Part shown: positions 8,047-17,315 of the stretch, piece after piece | How the letters are laid out: each line of letters begins with the position of its first letter | Position numbering within the stretch: the stretch's first letter is position 1 | NCBI GenBank assembly: GCA_027077795.1 | Contig: JALWTT010000006.1 | Location: 310,001 to 374,000, forward strand | Direction: 5' to 3' | Source of the DNA: Thermotogaceae bacterium | Lineage (GTDB): Bacteria > Thermotogota > Thermotogae > Thermotogales > Thermotogaceae | Length of the DNA: 64,000 nt | Notes under the pieces: generated by a model | Told to the model about the DNA's origin: nothing | Database searches by the model: none | What the model saw: the letters and a program-made list of their open reading frames with translations, nothing else | Made by a program: the position numbers and the translations under genes

Positions 8047-9446
8047 CCACCTAAAAGATAACTTCTATCAGCACTTTTGAAGAATATGTGAAGCCCATTC
8101 TTGAAGGAGATGACGGTTTTCAGAAGAATGTGAGTTTTCACGTCGTTTGAAAGTTCACTTTTGTACTCGGTTTCTATAGTAGCGGGGCCTTTCAGAAGGA
8201 GAGCAATTTCAGATTCCACGTTCACCCTTCCTGAAAGGTGTGTGTACATCGAGAGCATCTGGGCGTCCGGCCCGTACTCGAACCCAAGTGGGTAGTCCAC
8301 TATTGCTCTTGATCCAACCGGAAAATTGGACAAGAAGACGTACCTTGCGTTGAACTTCAGATACGGCAGGAACGTGTTGTACATCCATCGCGTGGTCTTC
8401 ACGTATGAGAATTCTATGTACCCAGGAAGATTGAAGATTTTCATGGTTTTGATCAATCCGGTCGTCAGGCCAAAAGCGGTTGGTTTCACGTCTTCTGGTT
8501 CCGTCAGAGGAATCGCCAGGTCGTCGAGAGCAAATTCGAGGTAAAAATTCAATCCCTTTGCAAAGGTCCATTCGAAACCTGTATCTAGCATTGAGTTTGT
8601 GTAGCCCTCGTTGAAATTGTTGTGAAGAATTGACATGGGGTCGATTGAAAAAAGGTCCAGTGCTTTCCCTCCAACGATCGTGAGCTCTCCTATGTACAGG
8701 GACATAGAATCGGATATCGAAAGGTCAACCCTGTGTGCGATGAGGCTCTTCACCTTTTCAAAGTACGGAGAGAGCGGATCGGCATTTACAGGACGAGTGC
8801 TAAGTTGTATTTTTTCCTCTTTTTCACTGAGAACGGGATTGATAGAGGCGAGAGTGACTGTATACCTAAACTTTTCCTTTTCCAGAGAATATGTGATGTT
8901 ATCTAAATATGGGAACACACCTGAAATCGCTACTGGGTGGTTCCAATAGCCCCACCGAATTTTTCCCCTTCCGATGAAAAGTGATTGGTTGTCGAACCTG
9001 AAAGCCAGATAAGATATGTATGGAAAGCGGGTATCAAAGGAGAAATACGGATAAGTTGGAATGAAGAAAAAGCTGGTGCTTGGCCATTTTCTTAGTGCCA
9101 TGTATTCTTTCCCACTAAAGAGCTCTGTATGGATCGAGACTTCGCCCATTTCCACGTGAAAAATTGTTTTAAGTGATGGGGGTATATCGTCAACGATGTA
9201 AAATATATCAGGTTCGTATATCACATCCCACCAGCTTGAGCTTGAAAAAGAAAGGTCAGTCAAAAAATAATTCGGAATTATGGAAAGTCTCGGAGAGCAT
9301 GCCCCTTCCTCTAAAGCTGGAAAGATATCTTGTGGCACTTTTCCAGAGTGTATTTGCTTATAAACATCCGCTGGAATGAAGACCGCCCTTATTGAAAAGG
9401 ACAATATGCTAATTATGATGAACGCTAAAATGAATTGACTTCTCAA
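8016..9446 (-). CDS. Wzi-like outer-membrane beta-barrel protein
   Basis: 476 residues with an N-terminal signal peptide (FILAFIIISILSFSIRA). The remainder is rich in alternating aromatic/hydrophobic strands without helices, as in outer-membrane barrels. The GRGKIRWG segment and the later HRVDLSISDSMSLYIGE followed by GGKALDLFSIDPMS resemble the Wzi capsule-assembly family. Wzi is an 18-stranded barrel that fixes capsule polysaccharide to the cell surface. The TTG start is supported by AGGAAGGTG seven bases upstream. It follows the SLBB export gene by 4 bases, supporting a role in surface polysaccharide attachment. Confidence 0.6.
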   Translation of the reverse strand: MRSQFILAFIIISILSFSIRAVFIPADVYKQIHSGKVPQDIFPALEEGACSPRLSIIPNYFLTDLSFSSSSWWDVIYEPDIFYIVDDIPPSLKTIFHVEMGEVSIHTELFSGKEYMALRKWPSTSFFFIPTYPYFSFDTRFPYISYLAFRFDNQSLFIGRGKIRWGYWNHPVAISGVFPYLDNITYSLEKEKFRYTVTLASINPVLSEKEEKIQLSTRPVNADPLSPYFEKVKSLIAHRVDLSISDSMSLYIGELTIVGGKALDLFSIDPMSILHNNFNEGYTNSMLDTGFEWTFAKGLNFYLEFALDDLAIPLTEPEDVKPTAFGLTTGLIKTMKIFNLPGYIEFSYVKTTRWMYNTFLPYLKFNARYVFLSNFPVGSRAIVDYPLGFEYGPDAQMLSMYTHLSGRVNVESEIALLLKGPATIETEYKSELSNDVKTHILLKTVISFKNGLHIFFKSADRSYLLGGWWEISAFFQ

Positions 9447-9450
9447 CTGC

Positions 9451-12400
9451 TCACCTTCCTATGATTCCAGATATATCGTTGTAAAGCCTTATGGAACTAT
9501 CGACAAATCCGATCATAGGTGTGATCAGCGAGATCATTTCGTTAATCGACATCATAGGATTGTCCGGAACGAAGACTATATCTCCAGGTTGGAGCTCGGG
9601 ATTTCTTCCACCCTTCTTACCGTTTATCCAGCTCATATCGTAAACCTCCACAACCCCTTTTACTCCTCCTCTGAACACGTACACTTTACTTGAGATTGCG
9701 GTTTTCGTGAATCCTCCAGCCCTCATGATAACCTCGAGAAGTGTTGTTTCTTTATCTATCATAACGACCGTGGGATTTCTAACTGCACCCAGTACATACA
9801 CTCTGTTTAAAGATCTTGCCGGGACATAAACAACATCTCCACCGACGACTTTTACATTCAAGAGCTGGTTGTAGTCTAATTTTAAATTCTCTCTCTGACC
9901 GTTTTTCCTTATCAACACCACCTCTCGCTTCGATTCCCAGCCGTTCAAACCACCGGAAAGTGAGAGGACTTTCAGGAGGTTTTCTTCCTTATCACTTGTA
10001 AAAATTGCACCTGGTTTTGTTACGTCTCCAAAGACGTAGACGAAATTATCCGGCAGTTCGTCGAATATCAAGACATCTCCATCGTTTAGCTTAAAGTCTG
10101 GTATATCGTTAAGACCGAAATTCACAACTTCTATTTCCTTTCCTCTCAAAATTCTCACTGTTCCGGATCCTCTTGGGATACCACCAGCTAGAGCGAAGAA
10201 ATCTTTCAAATTAGAGCCCATTGGTAATACATACCGCCCCTGTTTCACTTCCCATCCAAAGGCATAGACGTTGATAACCTCTGGGTCCAACCTCACGAAA
10301 TCTTGATCGTGAAACTCAAAGCTTAAGTCTTCAGGCTGAGTCTTGTAGGATATAACTTTTTCGTATACGATTTTCCCGTTTCTCAGCACCGAGATTTCAT
10401 ATTTGAGGTTTTTATCGGAGAATTTGACCATTCCCACCTTTGACAGGAAGTTCACCATGGATGGATCTTCATCCTGTCCAAACACGACAATCTTCGATCC
10501 GCCCACTCTACTATACACATACACTCTGATGTTCTTCTTGAGCCTTATCCACACAACTTCTCCATCTGATATGTTTCCCTTTATCTCTTTCACATTTTCA
10601 GAGCTAATGTGGAGTTTTGCCAAAAGCGATTCTTTAGTTATTCTCTCCCAGTTTTCGAATGAAACTACGGTGGAGATATCGCCGTTCACATAAACCACTT
10701 TTTTGAATCTCGGGGTGATGAGAACGAAATCGCCATCCTTTAGTGGAAAATTCACCTTACCGTTGACTACATCCTCTGGGGATAAGAGTCTTTTCTCACC
10801 GTTTCTTATGACTTCTATCTTTTTCACGTCTTCCGGATTTATTGGGAGAATCCCGTACCGAAGCAGGACATTTTTGATGTCTTCACCTGGCTTTTTAAGG
10901 CCAGCTTTGATGACTTTTGAAGAGTATATGTATACTTTCCCGAAAGCGTAAGGGGTGATGTAAACGTAGTCGTTGCTCTGCAAATTGAGATTTGCTTTTC
11001 CATCGAGAACATCCTTCAAGTCGAAACTGAGTGTGGTACCCTCGTGACTCACGAATACAACAAGGTTCTCATCGCTCAGTCCCAATTTGTACACGAGGGT
11101 TTTCAGGTCAGCTCTTTCCAGCCCTGAGAAATTAACCTCCCCACTTCTCACACCGTTCACATAAACCTTTATAGGGTTAACGGTGCTTATATATATTGTG
11201 TCCTTGTCCAAAAGGGGGACATCCGGAAGTTTTGAAAAGTCGTTTACAACATACCTTGATTCTCTCCCATTTCTTATCAGCTTAAACTCGATACTCCTGC
11301 CATTTGCTATAGAAAGACCTATCATAGCGGGTAATTTCTTCAAAGTGGGATTATCCGATTCCGAAACGGTGACCTCTCTTGAGAGTTCCCCCATTATGTA
11401 AAGTCTAATCGTTCCAAATTTGTCCACCCGAATTACATCTCCGTCTTTGAGCTCTATTCCCTTCATTCTGTCAACTTGATCTACTGTCAGAAGAATGCTT
11501 GTTCCATCTCTTGAGAGCTCTATGGACTTTGTAATCCTTGGGTCGAACACTACACCTGAATTCACCAGAACATCGAACAGCGTATCCCCTTCCTTTATGT
11601 ATTTAAATCCTTGCCTTACCCCATTTCCGTAGATCAAAACTTCTCTTGGGCCATATGTATAGATCATGTCTCCTGGCTTTAGCAGAGGGTTGTATGCTTC
11701 GCTTCCCGTTTTCAGATACCTCCAGTAGTTGACATTTATCTTGTTTTTTCCACGGATGATCACAACGCTCTCCGGGTTTATTTTGGTTTCCTTGCCGCCA
11801 GCGATGGACAGAACGACTGAGAGGCGTCTCTCATCAGCATTAAGGGTTGAGAGATCGAATCTGCCGGTTATCATCCCATATATGTACACATACTCTGGCA
11901 TTTTTTTAACTACGATAATGTCCATGTCCCTGAGGGGCTTCTCCGGTAGATCTTCGGGATTTTCAACCACGAAATCTTCCACATCGCCGTCACGAACTAG
12001 CTTAATATTCCACTTAGTGCTTTTGGAGAAAGAGATGCCGATGTTCGATATGACGTTTCTCAGAGTAGGATGGCCTCTTTCAGATAAGGTGATCCTTTTT
12101 GAAATGTCTCCGATTACATACACATCGATTTTTCTGTAGGCTGTTACGCTCACCATATCCCCATCCTTCATTCTGAAATCTGCGAGTTCGTTGAGATCCT
12201 CCAATCGAAAAATTCGGGTTTTGTCATCACGGAAAACTTTTATCTGCTTTATGAGATCTGGATTCATGGAAGCTCTAGCTTGTGCAAGGATGTTCAGTAG
12301 TGTCGTGTTTTCATTTATCTGATAAAGTCCTGCTGCAACATCATCTCCAAACACTCCAACATACATTGGCTGTGGCGTGAAGACTATATCCCCTCCTTGA

Positions 12401-12912
12401 AGAACGGGGTTGTATTTCTCATCACCAGTTTTTAGGTATTCGGAAAAATTCACATTGATGACTTGTCCATCTCTTATGATTTTCACATTCTCTATCGTGT
12501 GATCTTCTGTCAAATTTCCCTGCTCTGATCTTACAAGGGCTAGGACAGAGGATAACTTTCTTTGCTCTTTGTTCAGCGTCGATATATCATAGGCACCGCT
12601 TACCACCCCGTGAAAATAAACCCATTCTGGATGAGGCTTCTCCACATAAACGGAAACTATCGATGATGGTAGGAACCTATCGACCTTTTTTTGGATCATG
12701 TCTTGTATCTCCTTTGGGTTTTTCCCTTCAACTTTCACATACCCTATGTAAGGAAGTGATGTGAAGCCATCAAGGTCAACGCTCACCGTTTTGTTCACAA
12801 CTTCTCCAGATTGCAAATATACATCTATTGATAAGACATCTTCAGGTTGAATTTTATAGGCTTCGAGAAAAGCGGTGAATGCGATGAGAATCAGGAAAAT
12901 GAATTTTTTCAA
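9451..12912 (-). CDS. Giant SLBB-repeat polysaccharide export protein (Wza-like)
   Basis: About 1153 residues with a signal peptide (FIFLILIAFTAFLEA). A Poly_export domain (YKIQPEDVLSIDVYL onward, to about residue 93) is followed by about 13 consecutive SLBB-like units, each roughly 75-85 residues with a VYVxG-type start and a DGDxVxxxP-type end. Wza has only two to three such domains. Units 1-3 and 4-6 form a duplicated three-unit block. No C-terminal barrel helix is seen; the end is amphipathic. The start is TTG 12912, which overlaps the upstream stop as TTGA after GAGGTGG; a GTG three codons earlier is less likely. Probable role: a periplasmic conduit for exopolysaccharide. Confidence 0.85.
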   Translation of the reverse strand: MKKFIFLILIAFTAFLEAYKIQPEDVLSIDVYLQSGEVVNKTVSVDLDGFTSLPYIGYVKVEGKNPKEIQDMIQKKVDRFLPSSIVSVYVEKPHPEWVYFHGVVSGAYDISTLNKEQRKLSSVLALVRSEQGNLTEDHTIENVKIIRDGQVINVNFSEYLKTGDEKYNPVLQGGDIVFTPQPMYVGVFGDDVAAGLYQINENTTLLNILAQARASMNPDLIKQIKVFRDDKTRIFRLEDLNELADFRMKDGDMVSVTAYRKIDVYVIGDISKRITLSERGHPTLRNVISNIGISFSKSTKWNIKLVRDGDVEDFVVENPEDLPEKPLRDMDIIVVKKMPEYVYIYGMITGRFDLSTLNADERRLSVVLSIAGGKETKINPESVVIIRGKNKINVNYWRYLKTGSEAYNPLLKPGDMIYTYGPREVLIYGNGVRQGFKYIKEGDTLFDVLVNSGVVFDPRITKSIELSRDGTSILLTVDQVDRMKGIELKDGDVIRVDKFGTIRLYIMGELSREVTVSESDNPTLKKLPAMIGLSIANGRSIEFKLIRNGRESRYVVNDFSKLPDVPLLDKDTIYISTVNPIKVYVNGVRSGEVNFSGLERADLKTLVYKLGLSDENLVVFVSHEGTTLSFDLKDVLDGKANLNLQSNDYVYITPYAFGKVYIYSSKVIKAGLKKPGEDIKNVLLRYGILPINPEDVKKIEVIRNGEKRLLSPEDVVNGKVNFPLKDGDFVLITPRFKKVVYVNGDISTVVSFENWERITKESLLAKLHISSENVKEIKGNISDGEVVWIRLKKNIRVYVYSRVGGSKIVVFGQDEDPSMVNFLSKVGMVKFSDKNLKYEISVLRNGKIVYEKVISYKTQPEDLSFEFHDQDFVRLDPEVINVYAFGWEVKQGRYVLPMGSNLKDFFALAGGIPRGSGTVRILRGKEIEVVNFGLNDIPDFKLNDGDVLIFDELPDNFVYVFGDVTKPGAIFTSDKEENLLKVLSLSGGLNGWESKREVVLIRKNGQRENLKLDYNQLLNVKVVGGDVVYVPARSLNRVYVLGAVRNPTVVMIDKETTLLEVIMRAGGFTKTAISSKVYVFRGGVKGVVEVYDMSWINGKKGGRNPELQPGDIVFVPDNPMMSINEMISLITPMIGFVDSSIRLYNDISGIIGR
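11179..12627 (-). repeat. Tandem duplication of a three-SLBB unit (protein level)
   Basis: Residues about 99-341 and 343-581 (numbered from the GTG at 12921) of the export protein repeat with a period near 242 residues. VYFHGVVSGAYDISTLN pairs with VYIYGMITGRFDLSTLN, YLKTGDEKYNP with YLKTGSEAYNP, and KRITLSERGHPTLRN with REVTVSESDNPTLKK. The copies have diverged, so the duplication is old. The remaining seven units do not keep this order clearly. Confidence 0.75.
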
Positions 12913-14816
12913 GCCAACCACCTCACTTTGTTGAAAACAACTCCGAAGATCTTATCCGAAAATTTTTTCAGCATTTCTCTGGTAACCATCTTGTTAGAGA
13001 CCATTTCCGAGATGACTAAGAGCAATGCATCCGAACTGTCCAGAAGCAAGGAGAAATCCATCATTCTTATCTCGTAGGAAGGCGAGTCTATCAGAACTAT
13101 GTCGTAGTCATTCGGAATGCTCACTTCGGAAATGTTCACACCAGTTCCAGCTGGTATGAAAAATAGGTCTTTGACAATTACCGGCGTTAAGATCCCATTG
13201 CTCAGTCCCCTAGAAGTCGCAAATTTCAGTTTCGACGAGAGGGTTTTCTTGTCGATATCTCCGTCAACGAGGAGGACCTTCTTCCCAAGAGAGGAGAAAG
13301 TCTCAGCTAATCTGAGTGTTATCTCACTTTTTCCCTCTCCGTTGCTGGGACCACCCACAAGTACCCTTCCAGTGAATCTTCTGAGGTCTGATGCTATCTT
13401 CTGAGAATCCTCGAGATGCCGCAACCTTATAGTGTAGAAATTCTCTATTCCGAGCTCTTTTGAAAAAATGATGTGATCGGTGACATTGGGGTAGGAGGAT
13501 TCCCTCCAGAAGACCAACAGGATCCCCAAAAACAGTCCAATTGATATTCCCACCATGCCTAGAAACAGGGTTGAGGCCTGTTTGGGAACGTGTGTGTACT
13601 CTGGTGGAGAAACAACTGTCACGGGATAAACACTTGAAAGCTGTGATAGCATCGTTTGTATCTGTTGTTGCCAAATAAATGTGAGAAGATTTTTGTAAAC
13701 CTCAAGATCTGTTTTTATCTCCGTGTAGTCCTCCTCGAGTCCTAGTAGCCTGTTTATATCTCCTTCAACCTCTTCCAGCACTTTTCTTCCAACGCTAAGT
13801 TTAGTCTCCAAATTTCTGATGCCCCAGAGGTTTTTGACTATTTTCTCCCCTAGTGTGGAAAAACTGATAGGATTTTCCAGGAGGGATTTTTTGGCTGTTT
13901 CCAGCTTTAACTTCAGGCTCTCGATCTGAGCCTTTGTTTCCTTGACCTTCACATAGCTGTCTAGGTATATCGCACGCAAAGCTGCAAGTTGGCTTTCTAG
14001 GTCGTTTATCTCATTGTTGAGGTTCGTAACCGTTTGGAAGTCTCTATAAACGGGTGTCGTGGCTAGTTCCTTGAAAAGCTGATTGGTTTCCTCTTTTGCT
14101 TCGCTCAACGCGGTTCCGGATGCTACCAGAGATGTCATCAACTGATACTCAATGGTTTTTAAGTTCAGAAGTTCATCTTCCAGTGATATGACACCGTTTT
14201 TCCTTTGAAACTCGACGAGCTCTGACAGTTTCTTACGAAATTTCTCATAGGTCTTCTCCCTCTTTTCATCTAAAAACTCCAATTTTTTCTGAATACTTTG
14301 GGATGCCATAGTCTCAACGGTGCTCTTGAACTCCTTTATGATGCTACTTATCAGGTCATATCCGAGCTTTGGATCTTTAGACTTGTAGCTGACAGATATG
14401 AGAGAGGATTTTCCAAGTGTGGAAATGTCTAAGTTTTTCATCACAACTCTGTAGGCGATCTCCACGAGGTCATCTTGCGTGTAACCCATTCTTTCATACC
14501 TTTCTATGTCCTTTTTACCGAGAATTCTACCCACGAGTGCGAGCTTCTTTATAACCCCTTCCACTATCTTTCGACTCCTCATTATCTCTATGTAATCGTC
14601 GACATTTCCACCACTACTCACTGGTATGGATATTCCACCAAAACTGAAGCCAGTAGATTTAGTTCCTTCGACCTTGACAACCGCACTCACCTCGTATTCT
14701 TTCGGCAGATATTTGTAAACGGCAATCACGAGAATAGGTGTAATCGCAACAGTTACCAAGAACAACCATTTCCATCTTTTGAATACTCTCATCATGTCTG
14801 ATAAGGTGAGATCCAT
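12909..14816 (-). CDS. Wzz/BY-kinase-like chain-length regulator with C-terminal ATPase
   Basis: 635 residues. The N-terminal helix (about 17-35) and the Wzz motif are followed by a long periplasmic coiled-coil region, a second helix near 415-437 (LFLGMVGISIGLFLGILLVF), and a cytoplasmic CpsD/CapB-type ATPase from about 485. Walker A is GGPSNGEGKSE, A' is VLLVDGD and Walker B is DIVLIDSP. The C-terminal tyrosine cluster of classical BY-kinases is absent (the tail ends FGVVFNKVRWLA), so autophosphorylation may not occur. It should control polymer length and coupling to the SLBB export protein. It is the first gene of the minus-strand operon; AGGAGGTGG precedes the ATG. Confidence 0.87.
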   Translation of the reverse strand: MDLTLSDMMRVFKRWKWLFLVTVAITPILVIAVYKYLPKEYEVSAVVKVEGTKSTGFSFGGISIPVSSGGNVDDYIEIMRSRKIVEGVIKKLALVGRILGKKDIERYERMGYTQDDLVEIAYRVVMKNLDISTLGKSSLISVSYKSKDPKLGYDLISSIIKEFKSTVETMASQSIQKKLEFLDEKREKTYEKFRKKLSELVEFQRKNGVISLEDELLNLKTIEYQLMTSLVASGTALSEAKEETNQLFKELATTPVYRDFQTVTNLNNEINDLESQLAALRAIYLDSYVKVKETKAQIESLKLKLETAKKSLLENPISFSTLGEKIVKNLWGIRNLETKLSVGRKVLEEVEGDINRLLGLEEDYTEIKTDLEVYKNLLTFIWQQQIQTMLSQLSSVYPVTVVSPPEYTHVPKQASTLFLGMVGISIGLFLGILLVFWRESSYPNVTDHIIFSKELGIENFYTIRLRHLEDSQKIASDLRRFTGRVLVGGPSNGEGKSEITLRLAETFSSLGKKVLLVDGDIDKKTLSSKLKFATSRGLSNGILTPVIVKDLFFIPAGTGVNISEVSIPNDYDIVLIDSPSYEIRMMDFSLLLDSSDALLLVISEMVSNKMVTREMLKKFSDKIFGVVFNKVRWLA

Positions 14817-14853
14817 TCCTATGCACCACCTCCTGAGATGTCAGAGCAAAAGA

Positions 14854-14881
14854 ATTCTACCACTCTGAATTGGAATGTCAG
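14854..14881 (-). promoter_or_regulatory. Sigma-70-type promoter for the polysaccharide/Mrp operon
   Basis: On the minus strand CTGACA (14881-14876) and TAGAAT (14859-14854) are separated by 16 bases, each 5/6 to consensus. The predicted start is near 14847, about 30 bases before the ATG of the Wzz-like gene. It overlaps a weaker plus-strand promoter. Confidence 0.6.
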
Positions 14882-14898
14882 TATTGTTATGGCATACT
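14870..14898 (+). promoter_or_regulatory. Possible promoter for fliH
   Basis: TTGGAA (14870) and CATACT (14893) lie 17 bases apart, each 4/6 to consensus, about 20 bases before the fliH GTG. Weak alone; supported by being the only upstream region available to this plus-strand run. Confidence 0.35.
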
Positions 14899-14918
14899 CA
14901 AAGTGTGTGGAGGTGATC

Positions 14919-15590
14919 GTGTTGATAATAAAGCGTCATCTTATATATGTTGACTCGAAGTCTATTAGAAAGATAGGTCCTGAGGATAAGAAAAAAGGCT
15001 TGGAGGAAGAAATGGAGGAGGAAATCAGGAGAAAAGCTGAGGAGATAATAAAATCTGCTCAGGAAGAAGCGGAAGGAGCCCTCAAAGATGCCAGGGAAAA
15101 GGCTGAAAAGATCGTGGAGGACGCCAAGGAGAAAGCCCGGCTTATTATGGAAGACGCGAAGCGAAAGGCAAAAAAAGAAGTAGAGGAGATAGGGAAGCTA
15201 AAAGAGGATATCTCACGATTTCGAGAAAAATTGAACGATCAGATCGAGAAGGTAGCACGTAATGTGGCGGAAAATTCTTTGCCAATCTTGAAAGTTATCT
15301 ATAAGAAGATCCTCGAAAAAGATATAGACGAGGAGCTCGCCCTTAGGCGTGTTCAGAAGATTCTTGAGAGGATTTATACGAGTGAAAAGGTTAGAATAAG
15401 GATCTCACCTCAGGATGAAGTGATTTTAAGTGATTTAGTAGAAGAGTTAAACCGCAAGGGATTTGAAATCGTGGTTGATCCAGATCTCCAGAAGGGGGAT
15501 GTTTTGGTGGAAACCAGCAAAGGTGTGATGGACAAAACAACCTCTTTTCGATGGAATATGATAGAGGATGTCATAGATGAAATCCTGTGA
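14919..15590 (+). CDS. fliH: Flagellar assembly protein FliH
   Basis: 223 residues. The N-terminal half is a highly charged helix/coiled coil (about residues 25-110, rich in EEAE, KAEKI and DAKEKA repeats). The C-terminal domain has RIRISPQDEVIL and KGDVLVETSKGVMDKT, matching the FliH C-terminal domain (family motif VETdxGxiDa). FliH binds the FliI ATPase and the flagellar export gate. GTG 14919 is preferred over an upstream ATG (14838) because GGAGGTG lies five bases before it and the earlier residues look non-coding. V/A-ATPase subunit E is the main alternative, but the VETS-G motif favours FliH. It is not beside fliI, which is at 62315. Confidence 0.75.
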   Translation: MLIIKRHLIYVDSKSIRKIGPEDKKKGLEEEMEEEIRRKAEEIIKSAQEEAEGALKDAREKAEKIVEDAKEKARLIMEDAKRKAKKEVEEIGKLKEDISRFREKLNDQIEKVARNVAENSLPILKVIYKKILEKDIDEELALRRVQKILERIYTSEKVRIRISPQDEVILSDLVEELNRKGFEIVVDPDLQKGDVLVETSKGVMDKTTSFRWNMIEDVIDEIL

Positions 15591-15605
15591 AAGGGGTGAA
15601 AAGCT

Positions 15606-17315
15606 GTGGAGTGGGATCTCTCCTCAATCTACAGAAGCGTTGAAATTGCAAGGAAAGATTCCGAAGAGGCAGTTAAAATGTCAAAGGATTTTTTAGATGT
15701 GGATATGGAAAGTTTGGATGAGAAATCTCTGAAGAAACTTCTTGAGGATTTGGAAAGGGTTCTTTGGAAAACCCTTCTGCCACTTCAGTACGCATCGCTG
15801 AAGGTTTCAAAAAACACCCAGGACATCGAGGCACAAAAATTGTATGGTATTTTTCAGAAGAACTACACGAAGGTTGATCAGGTGGTTTCCGTGATTAAAT
15901 CAAAGCTGGCGTCTCTACCTCTTGAGAGATTGGAGAGCTTAAAAAAGGTGGAAAACTATTCCCATGTTGTTGAAAGAGTGATAGAGGAGAAAGATCATAT
16001 CCTCTCAAAGGATGCAGAACAGGTCATGTCTGCCTTGAGTGTATCTAGGAGAGACGCCGCGGCTGATACTTATGAAAAATTGTCCGCATCCTATACCTTT
16101 GAAATAGACGGTAAGAGGATGACAAGTGAAGAAGTCAGAGCGCTTCGATACCAGAAAAATGGAAATCTCAGAAAAAGAGCTATGAGGATATTCTTTGAAA
16201 GATATCGGAAAGATAAACTTGTGATAGAGAACCTTTACAACACGGTTATAAGAGATTGGGATACCGAGGCAAAGTTGAGGAATTACAAGTCCCCGATATC
16301 GATGAGAAATGCTCAAAATGAAGTATCCGATGAGATTGTTGATAAGCTCATTGAGGTGACATCCGATAAAACTTCCATCTTGAAGAGATACTACACCTGG
16401 AAATCCAAATTTTTGGGAGAAGAGCTCACACCGGCGGATGTGTACGCACCGATAGGAGAGATAGATAGGAAGTATTCATTCGACGAAGCAAAAGATTTGG
16501 TTCTAAGGGCATATTACAGCTTCTCCGAGGAGGCCGGGAGGATTGTTCAATCGTTCTTTGACGAGAGAAGGATAGATGCCTTTCCTTCAACTGGAAAAAG
16601 GGGAGGGGCTTTCTGCTCTTACTCAGTTCCAAATGGAAAACCTTACGTCCTTCTGAATTTCACGGGGAAGGTAAGAGACGTCATGACACTAGCTCACGAG
16701 CTCGGGCACGGTCTTCACGGAACCCTTTCGTCTGATCAGACCCTTCTGAACTATCATACCCCATTGACGATGGCCGAAGTGGCTTCTGTCTTCGGGGAAT
16801 TTCTGGTCTTCGATGAGGTTAAAAATGAGCTAAGCGGTGAAGAGAGAAGGGCTTTTATAGCTGGAAAGATTGAAGATGTGTTTGCAACAATGTTCAGGCA
16901 GAACATGTTCGTCAAATTTGAGATCAAGGCTCATGAGCTTGTGGAAAAAGAGGGATTTGCTCCGTTTGATGGATTATCAGATATATACGGTGAGGAAATC
17001 GAGAAAATGTTTGGTGAGAGTGTTAGGATAACCGAAGAATATCATGACGAGTGGAGTTCTATACCGCATTTCTTTTTCGCTCCTTTTTATGTATACGCCT
17101 ACAATTTTGCAAACGCTCTGGTTATCGCACTCTATCAGAAGTACCTCGAAGATGGAAAAAGATTTGTTCCCAAATATTTGAAGATTTTGAAAAGTGGTGG
17201 AAATGACAAGCCAGAAAGGCTTCTGAAGAGTGTGGGAATAGATCTAAGCGATGTGAATTTCTGGGAAAGAGCATTTGAATTCCTGAACGATCTTGTAAAG
17301 GAGGTGATAGATTGA
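15606..17315 (+). CDS. pepF: M3-family oligoendopeptidase F
   Basis: 569 residues, a cytosolic zinc peptidase of family M3B that degrades oligopeptides. The metal site TLAHELGHGLHG has His364, Glu365 and His368; the third ligand is in the following GEFLVFDEV helix. Length is typical for PepF (560-600). The GTG start is preceded by GGGGTGAAAAGCT. It lies 15 bases after fliH, and its stop is overlapped by coaX (TTGA), so fliH-pepF-coaX are probably cotranscribed. Confidence 0.92.
   Translation: MEWDLSSIYRSVEIARKDSEEAVKMSKDFLDVDMESLDEKSLKKLLEDLERVLWKTLLPLQYASLKVSKNTQDIEAQKLYGIFQKNYTKVDQVVSVIKSKLASLPLERLESLKKVENYSHVVERVIEEKDHILSKDAEQVMSALSVSRRDAAADTYEKLSASYTFEIDGKRMTSEEVRALRYQKNGNLRKRAMRIFFERYRKDKLVIENLYNTVIRDWDTEAKLRNYKSPISMRNAQNEVSDEIVDKLIEVTSDKTSILKRYYTWKSKFLGEELTPADVYAPIGEIDRKYSFDEAKDLVLRAYYSFSEEAGRIVQSFFDERRIDAFPSTGKRGGAFCSYSVPNGKPYVLLNFTGKVRDVMTLAHELGHGLHGTLSSDQTLLNYHTPLTMAEVASVFGEFLVFDEVKNELSGEERRAFIAGKIEDVFATMFRQNMFVKFEIKAHELVEKEGFAPFDGLSDIYGEEIEKMFGESVRITEEYHDEWSSIPHFFFAPFYVYAYNFANALVIALYQKYLEDGKRFVPKYLKILKSGGNDKPERLLKSVGIDLSDVNFWERAFEFLNDLVKEVID

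Noticed and set aside
14838-14918. N-terminal extension of fliH from an upstream ATG
   Set aside because: The residues look non-coding and a GGAGGTG site sits at the right distance from the GTG at 14919.
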